Shown in pieces: positions 23,791 through 35,260 of a stretch of DNA of 64,000 nt. The stretch is taken from contig CM039502.1 of assembly GCA_022432975.1 (NCBI GenBank), forward strand, positions 27,388,996-27,452,995, read 5' to 3'. This DNA comes from Begonia masoniana (lineage: Eukaryota; Streptophyta; Magnoliopsida; Cucurbitales; Begoniaceae). The translations under genes and the position numbers were made by a program. Below the pieces are notes generated by a model. That model was not told the DNA's origin and did not search any database. It saw nothing but the letters and a program-made list of their open reading frames with translations. How positions within the stretch are numbered: the first letter of the stretch is position 1; the number at the start of each line of letters is the position of its first letter.

Positions 23791-24250
23791 CTCTTCCAAA
23801 ATCCAATCATAATAATTCCAGGCTGGGCTCACTAAAAGTCTGAAATGGTTTGGATCTTCTAGTTCGGGTAGACAAGGTTCAACCTAAAGTAATGTCTTTC
23901 TTTCTTTAACCAGGGTATCGTCAAGTACAGTTAGCTCTGTTGTGGGCTTTGCCATTCCTATCGTTATCTAGGACTCCGGCAATCACCACGTGGTGGAGAG
24001 CGGCGATCCAAACCATGCCAGAACCAAGGTGGTTCACCCAACTCCTCTCCCCGGCGATGCTCAGGGCAGAAAAAGAACTAGGATGACGCTTCTCTATTCG
24101 TGGACTCCCATACGTCGAGTCCAACATGTCTTTCTACGCCGGACGATCAAAAATCATCTAGCCAATGTCAAAAACCGATGCCATCACACCTTGCCTTTGT
24201 TATTAGAGAATGCAACACTTGTTCCTTCGTCGAGGTAATGTCGGGAATCA

Positions 24251-24722
24251 TTGCAAAGGAACTTCAACTCGATTAAAATCTCTAGTAAGACACTGATAAC
24301 GTCTTTCAATTTCAAATTATGTGATCTCAGATGAATAATCTATGCTTTCAACACTCTAATGTCTCGTTCAACCTCCTCCATGTGATCACCACGATCAACT
24401 CAAATTACAAATGTTATTTATCTTAAATCAACAATTGAATAGGATCGATAGAAAGGAGAAAGAGAAACAGAGAGACTTTCTTTAAATTGTTCATAAATCC
24501 TTCTTCTGATTCAGTATTGCATTTTATTACACGAGGACAGTTATTCAATTCCGACTATTACTCAAAATCTTTAAGCCATTTGGGTTTAAGATTTTTCCTT
24601 CTGGGTCTAGAAGCATCCTTAGTCCCTTTTACTTTAGTAACAGTCACGGCGGCGCTGGATCTATCAAAAAAATTTCCTTCGACCTTGGTATAAACATTGT
24701 GGCAAAGTTATATGTCATAAAT
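24251..24722. other. Unassigned left flank of the copia insertion
   Basis: I recognise no gene. This DNA was contiguous with 54301 onward before the level 1 insertion. It ends with the target duplication TAAAT (24718-24722). Confidence 0.5.
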
Positions 24723-25013
24723 TGTTAGGTATCATAGGATGTATTTGAGAGAAAAATCTAATTCAATTTCCAAATGAACAAAAAATTCTCAAACCTCTCT
24801 CTACTCTTCCTCTACTTGGGATTTTTGGTTTTGGGGATGGATGAAACCGTATGCTGAAGCCTCTATTTATAGAGAGGCTTCAGCACACCTTTCTTGAAAA
24901 ACAAGAGAGAAAAAACTGCAGCAGCAATTGGAGACTTTTCCAATTGCTGCCACCAACCGTTGAAATCTTCTAGATGGAGGCTATGGCTGGAAAAATTAAA
25001 ATTGAGTTCTTCA
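24723..25013 (-). repeat. Copia left (3') LTR
   Basis: It starts TGTTAGGTATCATAGG and ends GAGTTCTTCA. On the minus strand a CTATAAATAG TATA-like box sits in the 8-bp loop of a perfect 13-bp inverted repeat (24852-24885). Confidence 0.93.
24852..24885 (-). promoter_or_regulatory. Probable TATA box inside a 13-bp hairpin
   Basis: The arms TGCTGAAGCCTCT and AGAGGCTTCAGCA are perfect, separated by ATTTATAG. The minus strand reads CTATAAATAG across the loop edge. In the other LTR (54139-54172) two transitions break the right arm but leave the TATA-like box intact. Confidence 0.6.
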
Positions 25014-25027
25014 ATTCTCTCCATCCA
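25014..25027 (-). other. Copia polypurine tract
   Basis: The minus strand reads GGATGGAGAGAAT directly before the 3' LTR. It is purine-rich and in the expected position for plus-strand priming. Confidence 0.65.
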
Positions 25028-28004
25028 GCCATATCCGAAACAAGCATTCCAGCTATGTTTCTGCATAGCTCCAACTTCTCTCGAGTTACTATCTTTGTCA
25101 ACATATCTGTTGGATTCTCCTTTGTATGAATCTTAACTAGTCTCAACAATTGTCGATCTATAACTTTGCGTATCCAATGATATCGAATATCAATATGCTT
25201 TGTACGAGAATGGTACATGGAATTCTTGCTCAAATCGAGAGCCCTTTGACTGTCACAATGTACCTTGTAGTCTTTCTGTTTGATTCCAAGTTCTTGGAGA
25301 TATCGCTTTAGCCATAACATTTCTTTCTCAGCTTCAGCAGCAGCAATATATTCTGCTTCTGTTGTGGATAAAGCAACGCACTTCTGCAGTCTTGACTGCC
25401 ATGAGACAGCTCCCCCGCGAAAGTATAGATAAATCCTGAAGTAGATTTTCTACTATCAATATCTCTGGCCATATCTGCATCTGTATAGCCCTCCAAGATT
25501 GGATCAGCTTCCCCGTAACAGAGACATATTTTACTAGTACCCTTTAGGTACATGAGAATCCACTTTACCGCTTCCCAATGCTCCTTCTCGGGGTTAGAGG
25601 GAAAACGACTTACCATTCCCACTGCATGAGCAATATCTGGTCTTGTACACACCATTGCATACATCAGACTTCCAACTGCTGAAGAATACGGTACTGATGA
25701 CATTTTCCCGATCTCTTCCTTGGATGAAGGACATGCACTCTTGCTCAACTTGAAATGATTGGCACGTGGAATGCTGACTGGTCTGGCATTGTTCATGTTG
25801 AACCTCTCGAGCACTCGTTCAATGTGCTTCTCCTTAGATAACCATAACCGTTGGTTGTTTCTGTCTCGAACAATCTGCATTCCCAAAATCTGTTGAGCTG
25901 GTCCCAAGTCTTTCATTTCAAAAGACTTAGAGAGTTCATTCTTCAGCTGAATAATCTTCGTTGCATCTTTTCCTACGATCATAATATCGTCTACATAAAG
26001 TAGAAGTGTAATGAAACTCTTGTCTGAAAATCTCTGAATGTAAACACACTCATTTGTAGTAGTTTTCTTGTGCCTTGACTCACCATGCACGAGTTAAACT
26101 TTTTGTACCACTGTCTTGGTGGCTGCTTCAGACCGTACAAGCTTTTCTTAAACTTGCGAACGAGGTTATCACCTGAAACCTCAAAACATTATGGCTGCTC
26201 CATATAGATTTCTTCTTTTAGATCTCCGGGAAGAAAAGCTTTCTTCACGTCCATCTGTTCAAGCTCTAAGTTCATACTTGCTACCATGCCAAGTATAACT
26301 CGGATTAACGTCATCTTGACTACTGGTGAACAAATCTCATCAAAGTCAATTCCCTTATTTTGTTGGAATCCTTTGATTACCAATCCTGCTTTGTATTTCA
26401 CCACTTTTCCGTAGCCATCTTTCTTCATCTTGAACACCCATTTGTTTCTAAGTGTCTTCTTCCCTTTTGCAAGTTCTACGATCTCATAACTATGCTGTAG
26501 GGATTCCATTTCATCCTTCATTGCTAACAGCCATTTTTCTTTATTCTTATGAGATACTGCTTCTTGAAAACTCTCCGGTTCTCCATCTTCAATAAGCAAA
26601 AGGTACTCGGATTCTGTATATCTTCTAGATGGAATCCGTTCTCGTTCAGACCTAAGAACTTCTAGAATATTCTGAGGAGATTCAACATCATCTGGGCCTT
26701 GTGATGGTTCTCAAACATCTGGCGGAGCGGGTTGTGGCTCCCCCTGCTAAACAACCCCTTCTTCCTCATCTTCTGCTTCTGGCATGTCTTCTGGCACTAT
26801 GTCAGAGTCTCTCTCGAACAATTTTAGTGTTGCATCTGAGTTTTGACCACCAACATTTGACTCCTGAGACATTGTGGGCTTTTCAATGTCTTCTATTGTC
26901 TGGCTTTCATGGAACACAATGTCCCTACTTCTGATCACAATTTTCTCCTTTGGATCCCATAATTTGTATCTGAATTCTTCATCTCCATAGCCAATGAAAA
27001 TGCATGGAGTGGTTCTTGCATCGAGCTTCTGTCTGAGCTCTTTGGATACATGTGCATATGCTAAACATCCAAATACTCTTAAGTGAGAGTATGATGGATT
27101 CTTTCCAGACCATAGTTTCTTCAGAACTTCAAAATTCAGTGGTACTGATGGTGATCTGTTGATTAGATAACATATGGCTTTGACTGCTTCTCCCCAGAAT
27201 GGCTTAGGCAGCTTAGCCATACTGAGCATACTCCGAACACGTTCCATGATTGTCCGGTTCATTCTTTCAACTACACTGTTGTGCTGAGGGGTGTGAGGGA
27301 CCGTCTTCTCATGTCGAATGCCGTATGTTTTGCAATACGCATCGAACACCTTGGAAGTGTATTCGCCTCCATTATCTGACCAGAGACACTTCAACTTCTT
27401 CCTAGTTTTACGTTCTACCGTGACATGAAACATTTTGAAGTATTCAAACACCTGGCCCTTCGTCTTCAGAAAATAAACCCACACCTTTTGAGAAGCATCA
27501 TCAATGAATGTCAGAAAATATCTGTTTTCGCCTAGTGATTCAACCTCCAGGGGACCGCAAATGTCAGAGTGTACCGGACTGAGTAACTCTAATCTTCTTG
27601 TGGGAGGAATTAAATGATACTCTGTGCTGCTTGCCAAGTAGACAATGATTGCAAGGATTTAGCGCAACATCTTTTTCAACAGTGATAAACTCCTTTATTA
27701 GGGTAGACAACCCTTTTTCACTCATGTGGCCGAGTCTCTGGTGCCACAAATTTTGAGAACCTTCATTCTCTACTACGTTGAGGCTTTCTGTACATATCTT
27801 CACATGAGTCTTGTACAGCGTGCCACAAATATGTCCTCGAGCAACTATCAGAGCGCCCTTTGACATCTTCCATGTGCCGTTGTTGAAATGATTATCATAG
27901 CCCTGTTTGTCAAGGGCTATTCCAGAAAGAAGATTGAGTCGAAGATCTGGCACATGTCGGACATCCTTCAAAGTGATTGTACTCCCAACACTTGTCTTAA
28001 TCTG
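25028..28004 (-). pseudogene. Copia pol: integrase, RT and RNase H, broken
   Basis: Pol would cut, copy and integrate the element. Reading down the minus strand: the gag-pre-integrase zinc region (27971-27600) has WHQRLGHMSEKG and CNHCLLGKQHRV. The integrase core (27637-26747) shows the acidic residues in HSDICGP, WSDNGGEY and NSVVERMNRT. RT (26599-25450) has MDVKKAFLPGDL and the catalytic LLLYVDDIMI. RNase H (25480-25030) has GYTDADMARD and RTKHIDIRYHWI. Frameshifts lie near 27600, 26090 and 25400, and stops fall between integrase and RT (at positions fitting CAG-to-TAG and CGA-to-TGA changes). Motifs are closest to the Tork/Tnt1 lineage. The N-terminal protease remainder lies beyond the nested block at 52462 and above. 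Confidence 0.92.
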
Positions 28005-28009
28005 GATAT
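28005..28009. repeat. Target duplication GATAT, left copy (level 2)
   Basis: GATAT precedes the LTR start TGTTAGTGATTTT at 28010 and is matched by GATAT at 52457-52461 after the right LTR end AGTTATCA. It proves that the Athila-type element inserted into copia pol. Confidence 0.92.
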
Positions 28010-29090
28010 TGTTAGTGATTTTCTACACCCTAACGCAAGTGCACGTGTCGCTAACAAAGTAATAAAGTAAGTAAAAGTCGATCCCATGAGGATATTTTTA
28101 ATCAAATTAATCTTGCTATAAATTTCTATAAAATAAAGATAAAAATATTAAATAAATAATAAGGAACGATGAACTAAAATCACTCGAAATTAATTAAGAC
28201 TAAAATTGGAAATGATTTAAAAAGGTAATTATGGGAAAAGCCTTGGTTAGAGTTGATTTCCTCATTACATGAAATTTACTTTTGATGCTACAGCAATGCT
28301 ACAGAATTAGTCACAGAACAACAAGAATTCACAATACTTCTAGGGTTTTGTCGAATTGCCGAGATAAATTCGTTTCAGAATTTTCTTTTTGACCTTGAAA
28401 AGACAAAAACTTAATCTGAAATTTTTCATGTAAACCTATTCTTAACGCCAAATAAATTAATGTTAGCTACTTTGCAACAATTTTAACTTATTCAATTACT
28501 CATGCATCTCTAATTCCTATTTACCTATCGATACAATAGGAATATGTAAAATCAATTTGTCTCTCGACACAATTTGAATTATGCAATCAAAATCATGAGC
28601 AATCGTTCATAGAAAAATACGTAGCATTCATAGATCAAAATAAACACATGTAAAGAGTACTATCTTGCCTAACCAAGATTAAAAAGTTTAGCCTAAAATC
28701 ATAATGGTAAAACTAGAAATAATAATATTCACAAAAAACATCCACAATAGAAGAGAAGAAGAAGAAAGCTAAAAATTGTCGTCGGTTCCCTTGCTACAGA
28801 TCCCTGTAGCAGCAAAAATATATAATCATCCTTCTTTTCTTTTTCCAGACTGTTCCTTTCTTTTCTCCTTCTAATCCTCTAATTCCCTTGATCAACGGCT
28901 TATCATTATGGTAAAATCTTCTTGATTTGCTTTCTTTTGTCGTCCACTCTTCTAAGTCGCCCATTGCTTTGTCTATGTTGCTCTGTCATCCGATTGTATT
29001 TTATGCTGCTATGTCATCCGATTGTTGTTCTGTCATCCGATTGTTGTTCTGTCATCTGTTTTCTGTCATCCCTTCTTCTATTTGTCAACT
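28010..29090 (-). repeat. Athila left (3') LTR, first part
   Basis: It is homologous to 50898-51950. It breaks at TTTGTCAACT (29090), where level 3 begins. The rest of this LTR resumes at 46381. Confidence 0.92.
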
Positions 29091-29750
29091 TGTAGCAACC
29101 GATAATTGTCAGCCTTGATTTTATTAGTAACATTTTTGTGACTCTTATTTTTATAGAATTAAGTAAATTTGATTGGTTGCTTAAATAGGTTAAAGTTGGT
29201 TAACCAAGGGCACTTGAGTAATTGTGAAACAAGTGTTATAAATGGAGAGTTTAATGAAGGTTTAGCCGCCACTGTTCCTCATTTCCCCATTCGGCATTCA
29301 GCTTAGCTCAGCAGAGCAGATTCTTCTTCGACTTAGGTGAGTTTTACTTCGATCTCTCGCTGTTTTAGTGATTATAGGTAATAGAGAGGGTTATAGATGC
29401 GTATTTTGAGAATGCTGGGAGTAGGAGTTGAGTTCGGTTTTGTAGTAAATTGGGAATATACGAAGAACAGAGCCTCCAAACTAGTTTCCCTTAAGATTCT
29501 GGATAGTTTAGAATGAAGTTAAGTAATGTTGTGCTTATGTTTTAGGTGAGCCAACTCTTGAAGTAGCTTACAACGAGGGATCTCTCAGGAAACCAGGTAA
29601 GTGGAGTATGTGTGTGCCTTCGGGCCTACATCACAAACAGTTGTTTTATGCATGCTTGAATGTTTCCAGTATGTCATGCATCATGTTTTATTGAATGAGT
29701 ACGAAAATGAATTTACACGTAATGACATGGTAAGGCATGAGTAGTTTGAA
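29091..29750 (+). repeat. Level 3 left LTR, truncated
   Basis: It matches 42096-42557 and then 44877-45090 of the right LTR. It stops at GAGTAGTTTGAA (29750), where the right LTR continues TCAGACAAAC but this copy jumps into gag. The shared splice-donor/hairpin module is at 29591-29636. Confidence 0.9.
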
Positions 29751-32700
29751 GTGTACCGGAGCAAGAGAAGCCCCACGAAAGTTCATTCAGCCACACCAAC
29801 AGAGTGGGATGAAGAGGCCTAGTGAAGGCCAGAGTAGTCAGGGAGCAGGAAAGAAAGTACCGAATGTTAGGCAGTTCCCCCAATACCCGATATGTTTGAA
29901 GAATCACCTGGGAGAGTGCAGATTTAGGTCGGGAAAGTGTTTCAACTGTGAAGAAGTTAGACATACGTTCTGGGATTGCCCGAAGCCCAGGGTCACCCGA
30001 TGCTACAACTGTAATAAGGTTGGTCATATTAACAGGGACTACCCAGCTTTAAAGAATGGTCCTGCTAAGATAAAGCCGAGGATATTCTCCATGATGGAGT
30101 TGGGTGATGATGATCAGCCCGCGGTAGTGTCAGGTACTATATTGATCAACTCTATGCCTGCTTTCACTTTAATAAATTCTGGTGCAACACATTCTTTTAT
30201 AGCATCTGCATTTGTTGTTAAGTTAGATGTACAGCCGACGCCAACTGAACATGTGTTTAATGTCACGTTACCCTCTAGTGAATGCATGCCCTCTAGCCGA
30301 GTGATGCTTAATAGTGTGGTGTCAGTGGGAAGCGTGAATCTGCCTGCTAATCTCATTATCATGGAGATAATGGAATTTGATGTAATCTTAGGAATGGACT
30401 GGTTGTTTAAGCATTATGCCACAATCGATTGTAGGACTGGAATTGTTAGTTTTCAACCCCCTGGTGGTTTGAAACATACCTTCCGAGCTTTGAAGAAGTG
30501 TAAGGAAATGTCTGTTATTGCCCCTATGGATGCTAGACCTTCTCTATAGAGAGAGTATTTATGCTTTTTGGCCAGTACTATAGACACACAGGTTGTAGGA
30601 AAATCGAGTCCTCGAAATGTCTTAGTTGTCCAAGACTTCCCAGAAGTGTTCCTCGATGACCTTCCTGGCTTGCCGCCAGATAGAGAAATCAAGTTTGTTG
30701 TAGATGTTTACCTAGACGCGGAGCCTGTATCTAAGAATCCTTACAGATTGGTACCAACAGAACTTAGAGAACTAAAGACACAGTTGGAGGAATTGTTGGA
30801 GAAAGGGTTCATCGCCCGAGCTATTCACCGTGGGGTGCACCTGTTTTTTTTTTTTAAGAAGAAGGATGGATCATTGCGCATGTGTGTTGATTATCGAGAA
30901 TTGAACAAATTAACTATCAAGAACAAATATCCATTATCAAGGATTGATGATCTATTCGACCAACTTAATGGTGCACGAGTCTTCTCAAAGATTGACCTTA
31001 GGTCTGGTTATTACCAATTGAAAGTCAAATCAGAAGATATCCCTAAGACAGCCTTTTGCACAAGGTATTGATATTATGAGTTTTTGGTTATGTCTTTTGG
31101 ATTGACAAATGCACCAGCAGCTTTCATGGATCTCATGAATAGAGTGTTTCACGAGTATCTAGATAAATTTGTCATAGTGTTTATTGATGATAATTTAATC
31201 TATTCACGTACTGAGGATGAACATGCAAAACACTTGAACTTGGTATTAGGAGTACTTAAGCAGCACCAACTTTATGCCAAATTTTCCAAGTGTGAGTTTT
31301 GGTTGAACCAAGTTCACTTTTTGGGTCACGTTATATCGGGAGATGAGATATCTGTCGATCCAGCCAAGGTTCAAGCAGTTAAGGAGTGGCCCCAACCGAA
31401 GAATGCTACAGATATTATGAGTTTCCTTGGATTAGTAGGATGTTACAGGAAGTTTATTGAAGGATTCTCGAAGATTGCTACACCCCTTACCCGGTTAACA
31501 AGGAAAAACATGAAGTATATATGGACTAATGAATGTGAGTTTAGTTTTTGAACCTTGAAACAGAGACTGACCAATGCCCCAATACTAACACTCCCCGTTG
31601 AGAATGGAAAGTTTAGCATTTATTGTGATGCATCCAAAGTTGGTATTGGTTGTGTCTTGATGAAGGATGGAAAGGTAATAGCTTATGCTTCTAGATAGCT
31701 GAAAACACATGAGAAGAATTATCCCACACATGATTTGGAATTAGCTGCGGTAGTTTTTGCGTTAAAGATTTAGAGGCATTACTTGGATGGACAATCTTGT
31801 GAAATATTCTCAGATCATAAAAGTCTGAAATATATTTTCACACAAAAAGAGCTAAACATGAGGCAACGTCGGTGGTTGGAGTTTGTCAAGGATTACAATT
31901 TTGAGATCAAATACCACCCCAGCAAGGCGAATGTAGTGGCTGACGCATTGAGTAGAGTAACAACATCAGCCTCGACATTGATACTTGACATACCGATAGC
32001 CTTAGAGACAGAATTCCAAAGATTTAACCTGGAAGCTGTGTCCAGCGTGTCAGCCATGCTTTCTGCCATATCCTTGAAGCCTACTATTTTGGAGAGAATA
32101 AAGGAAGTTCAGGTGAATGATGCTGAATGCAATAAGTACAAGTTAAGCATGGATTCTTCTGATAAATCAGATTTCAACTTTTCTACTGATGGAATTCTCA
32201 AGTTTCGAAATAGATGGTTTGTTCCAACAAATGATGAACTTCGAAATGAAATCCTTTTGAAAGCTCATTCTTCTAGGTTATCTGTTCATCTTGGAAGTAC
32301 AAAAATGTACAGAGACCTTAAACAACATCATTGGTGGCCAAATATGAAAAGATGTGTGGCAGAGTACATTGGATCGTGTTTGATTTACCAACAGATTAAA
32401 GCTGAACATTAGAGACCTGCAGGAACATTGCAACCCTTACCAATTTCTGAATGGAAATGGAAACAAATAACGATGGACTTTGTTGTAGAATTGCCTAGAA
32501 CAGCAAGGGGACATGATGCAATTTGGGTGATAGTTGATCGTCTATCCAAATCTGCCCATTTTTTGCCCATTAAGATGACATACTCGATGGACCAATTTGC
32601 TGAATTGTATGTGCATGAGATTGTTAGATTGCATGGAGTTCCAATCACTATAGTTTCAGATCGAGATTCTAGATTTACATCTAAGTTTTAGAAGAGTTTA

Positions 32701-33163
32701 CATAAGGCTATGGGTACACAGCTTAACTTTAGTACAGCTTTTCACCCTCAAACAGATGGACAATCCTAGAGGACTATTCAAACATTGGAGGATATGGTTC
32801 GTGCATGTGTATTAGAATTCCAGGGTTCTTGGAGTAAGTATTTACCATTAGTGGAGTTCTCTTATAACAACAGTTTTCAAGCAACAATAGGCATGGCACC
32901 ATACGAGGCATTATATGGACGAAAGTGTAGATCTCCACTATGCTGGGATGAAGTTGGAGAAGCACGAATAATTGGTCCTGACATTGTTCAACAAACAGTT
33001 GAGAAGATTGCTCTTATCTGACAGCGGATTTTGACAGCTCAAAGTCGATAGAAAAGCTATGCCGATAGAAGACGTAGAGATTTAGAGTTTGAAGTTGGTG
33101 ATGAAGTGTTTCTTAAAGTTTCACCGTTCAAAAGAGTTGTAAGGTTTGAGAAGAGAGGTAAGT
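29751..33163 (+). pseudogene. Level 3 gag-pol, N-terminally truncated, many stops
   Basis: One continuous frame runs from 29751 to the level 4a insertion with nonsense changes but no frameshift that I can see. It includes zinc knuckle regions (CFNCEEVRHTFWDC, in which the knuckle His is shifted and a Gly lost, and CYNCNKVGHINRDY, in which the last Cys is Tyr). A protease has [13 protein letters not shown], where the usual catalytic DSG is NSG. RT has [16 protein letters not shown] and FIDDNLIYS, RNase H has [14 protein letters not shown], and the integrase core has [12 protein letters not shown]. In-frame stops fall near 30547, 31068, 31549, 31696, 31770, 32410, 32688, 32767, 33019 and 33048. 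Several match CAG/CAA-to-stop, TGG-to-stop or CGA-to-TGA changes. The loss of the protease aspartate alone would abolish function. Confidence 0.9.
33159..33163. repeat. Target duplication TAAGT, left copy (level 4a)
   Basis: TAAGT here and at 41703-41707 flank the level 4a element exactly. Integrase sequence of level 3 continues across it (GKR/GK on the left, LNPRYIGPF on the right). Confidence 0.95.
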
Positions 33164-33489
33164 TGTAACGCCCCGAATTATATAAACCCGGTTCGTTACT
33201 CATAAACTCGAACTTAACTAAGAGACTTTGGACTCAATTTAAAACTTCGTTCAAAAGTCAAAATTTGACATTTTCTAAGCTTCAGAACATTTGAAAACTT
33301 GCAGCGGAAATCATTTAAGCAAAAATAGAGTTAAACAAAACTATAGAAACAATGTTTGAATAATCGGTTGAAATATTAAGAAGTAATCGACCAAAGAAGT
33401 AAAGGTTTAATCGTGAAATACTAGAGAAGTTACAGAAGTCAAACGTAGCTGCCGCTGAGCAAAGTCAACGGAAGAGACTGAAACAGAAA

Positions 33490-33860
33490 ACAGAAGGCTT
33501 CTTCCGGTGACAAAACGACAAAAACCTTGGTTACGTCATCCGGTGGATTTAACAAACGACATCCACCGGTGACTAAACGACAAAGTCCATTTTTCCTTCA
33601 CAAGACAAAACAAAACTGAATACATCGCCCGGTCACTAAGTGACAAAACCCATTGCTCGCAACCGCCGGTCATAAGACGACAGAAGTCTTCCTACGTCAA
33701 CCGATAACGTCAGCCGAATGATTTCCTTCATCCGATCGACTAAATCTCGCATCCACCGGTGACGTCAGCCGGATGATTTCCTTCATCCGAACGACCATAT
33801 CTCACATCCACCGGTAGACAAAAAAACACAAAACATCCACCGGTGAACTTCATTTACCAT
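33490..33860. promoter_or_regulatory. CACCGG-rich array with TGACGTCA motif
   Basis: Short units containing CATCCACCGGTGA, CATCCGA and ACGTCAGCCG recur through this U3-like stretch. TGACGTCA (33760-33767) is the palindromic core bound by plant TGA-type bZIP factors. The right LTR keeps it at 40259-40266. A regulatory role is inferred. Confidence 0.5.
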
Positions 33861-34337
33861 TGGTGGAATTTACAAACTTTACTCAAAGCATTCAAAACAA
33901 CCTGACCCCAAATAACATCTGACATTCAACAAATAGCCATTAACAAAAGAACAACGTCTGTATCCTCGACACAACTTTGGAAATATTAAACTCTAACTAC
34001 ATTTAAATCACCTAAACATTAAATGACTACTGTCATTAAATTCTCAGCGTTCACCAATAAAATACTTAACTATTGAAACTTCACCTACAGACAAGTGTTA
34101 AACCGCCTCATCAGAACACCAAACCGTGGCAAGAATGTGCTTCAACAGCATCGTCTATTCCTCAGTAAATTCAAAGAACTCTCCAGTGGTTACCTCAACA
34201 CCTACATCACAAAACTCATCTATTAGCCTAATGCTAAGCAAGTAAAGCAATAATGAAATGGAATACTGAAACATAAATCCTAATCATGCAGTTTCTACTT
34301 TCACAACTCAGTTGCAATTTCGTTCATTCACTGAAAT

Positions 34338-34529
34338 GATCCCTCGGTTCCATTGGGAGGTGGATCAGTTCTCCCAAAGTCATACATCCTCTTCTCAATT
34401 AAGGGGCGGATTAGTTCCCTTAACAGCTGATCTGATCCCTCAATTCCATTGGGAGTGGGATCAGTTCTCCCAAAGTCATACATCCTCTTCTCAATTAAGG
34501 GGCGGATTAGTTCCCTTAACAGCTGATCT
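34338..34529. repeat. 96-bp tandem duplication, left LTR
   Basis: Copies start GATCCCT at 34338 and 34434. Each contains CCAAAGTCATACATCC and ATTAAGGGGCGGATTAG. The right LTR has the same at 40816-41007 and the related level 3 LTR has it in reverse sense at 45098-45289, so the duplication predates the split of these two elements. Confidence 0.95.
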
Positions 34530-35225
34530 GTTTCAATCTGTTCATACCTTGCCATAACATTTCATGTAAATTCATTTTCGTATTTCTTCAAAAACGTGAT
34601 GCATGACAAAAAGAAAACACTCAAACATACATAAACCTACTGTTTTGTGATGTAGGCCCGAAGGCACACACAATACTTCACTTACCTGGTCTCTTGGAAA
34701 TCGCTCGGTTTCAACTACTTTGGAAGCCCTGCTCACCTAATGTCATAAGCAGAATACCGATTAGATCATCACTAACCTTATCCTATATCATTCAGAAACC
34801 TAAGGAGCTAGTTTGGAAGTTCTGGTCATCGTACATTCTAGGCTCAACACTAAACTCGAACTCAACTCACTCACAGCATTATCAAAAATACACACATTGC
34901 ACTCTCTCTGCTATCTAGCCACAATCTCAAGAAAACAAGGGGAGAACTTACCTAGTTTGAGGGTTGAAGATCAGAGAGGAAAAAAAATCGCCTGGAGCTC
35001 TGCTGAGCTTGAGCTGTATACCGAGAAATAAAAAATGAGAGAACAGTGACGGCTAAACCTCATTAAACCTTTCATTAAATACGCTATCCGAAATAACATC
35101 TCAAATTACCATCATGCCCTTACACTCACATTTATTAACCTAATCACTAGCTCCCAAATTTCATCCATAAAACATCCACTAAAATTTGATAAAGTAAACT
35201 GTTTTAAATGAAACCGGGTGTTACA

Positions 35226-35245
35226 ATCTACCCTCCTTAAAAGAA
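35226..35245 (-). other. Level 4a polypurine tract
   Basis: The minus strand reads AAGGAGGGTAGAT up to the 3' LTR start. This is the same context as in the gag-only element. Confidence 0.8.
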
Positions 35246-35260
35246 TTTTGTCCTCAAAAT

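Larger units (their letters stand above)
18960..24250 (-). mobile_element. Decayed Ty3/gypsy retrotransposon body
   Basis: On the minus strand, gag, protease, RT, RNase H and integrase C-terminal remnants follow in Ty3/gypsy order from 23800 down to 19000. Every part carries frameshifts and stops, and the order is broken by about 1.3 kb of unrelated DNA (about 19600-20960) where the integrase core should be. LTR ends could not be set. A weak primer-site-like sequence (minus strand GTTATCAGTGTCTT, about 24285-24300) suggests the 5' LTR lay to the right. It is far more mutated than the other elements and is probably the oldest in the window. Confidence 0.75.
33164..35225 (-). repeat. Level 4a left (3') LTR
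   Basis: It runs from TGTAACGCCCCGAATT to CCGGGTGTTACA. Contents are CACCGG-rich repeats at about 33490-33860 with TGACGTCA at 33760-33767, a 96-bp tandem duplication at 34338-34529, and the shared splice-donor/hairpin module on the minus strand at 34644-34690. Confidence 0.95.

Noticed and set aside
26701..26934. Plus-strand open frame across the copia pol
   Set aside because: Overlaps, in antisense, the region between integrase and RT of copia; no domain; a chance open frame.
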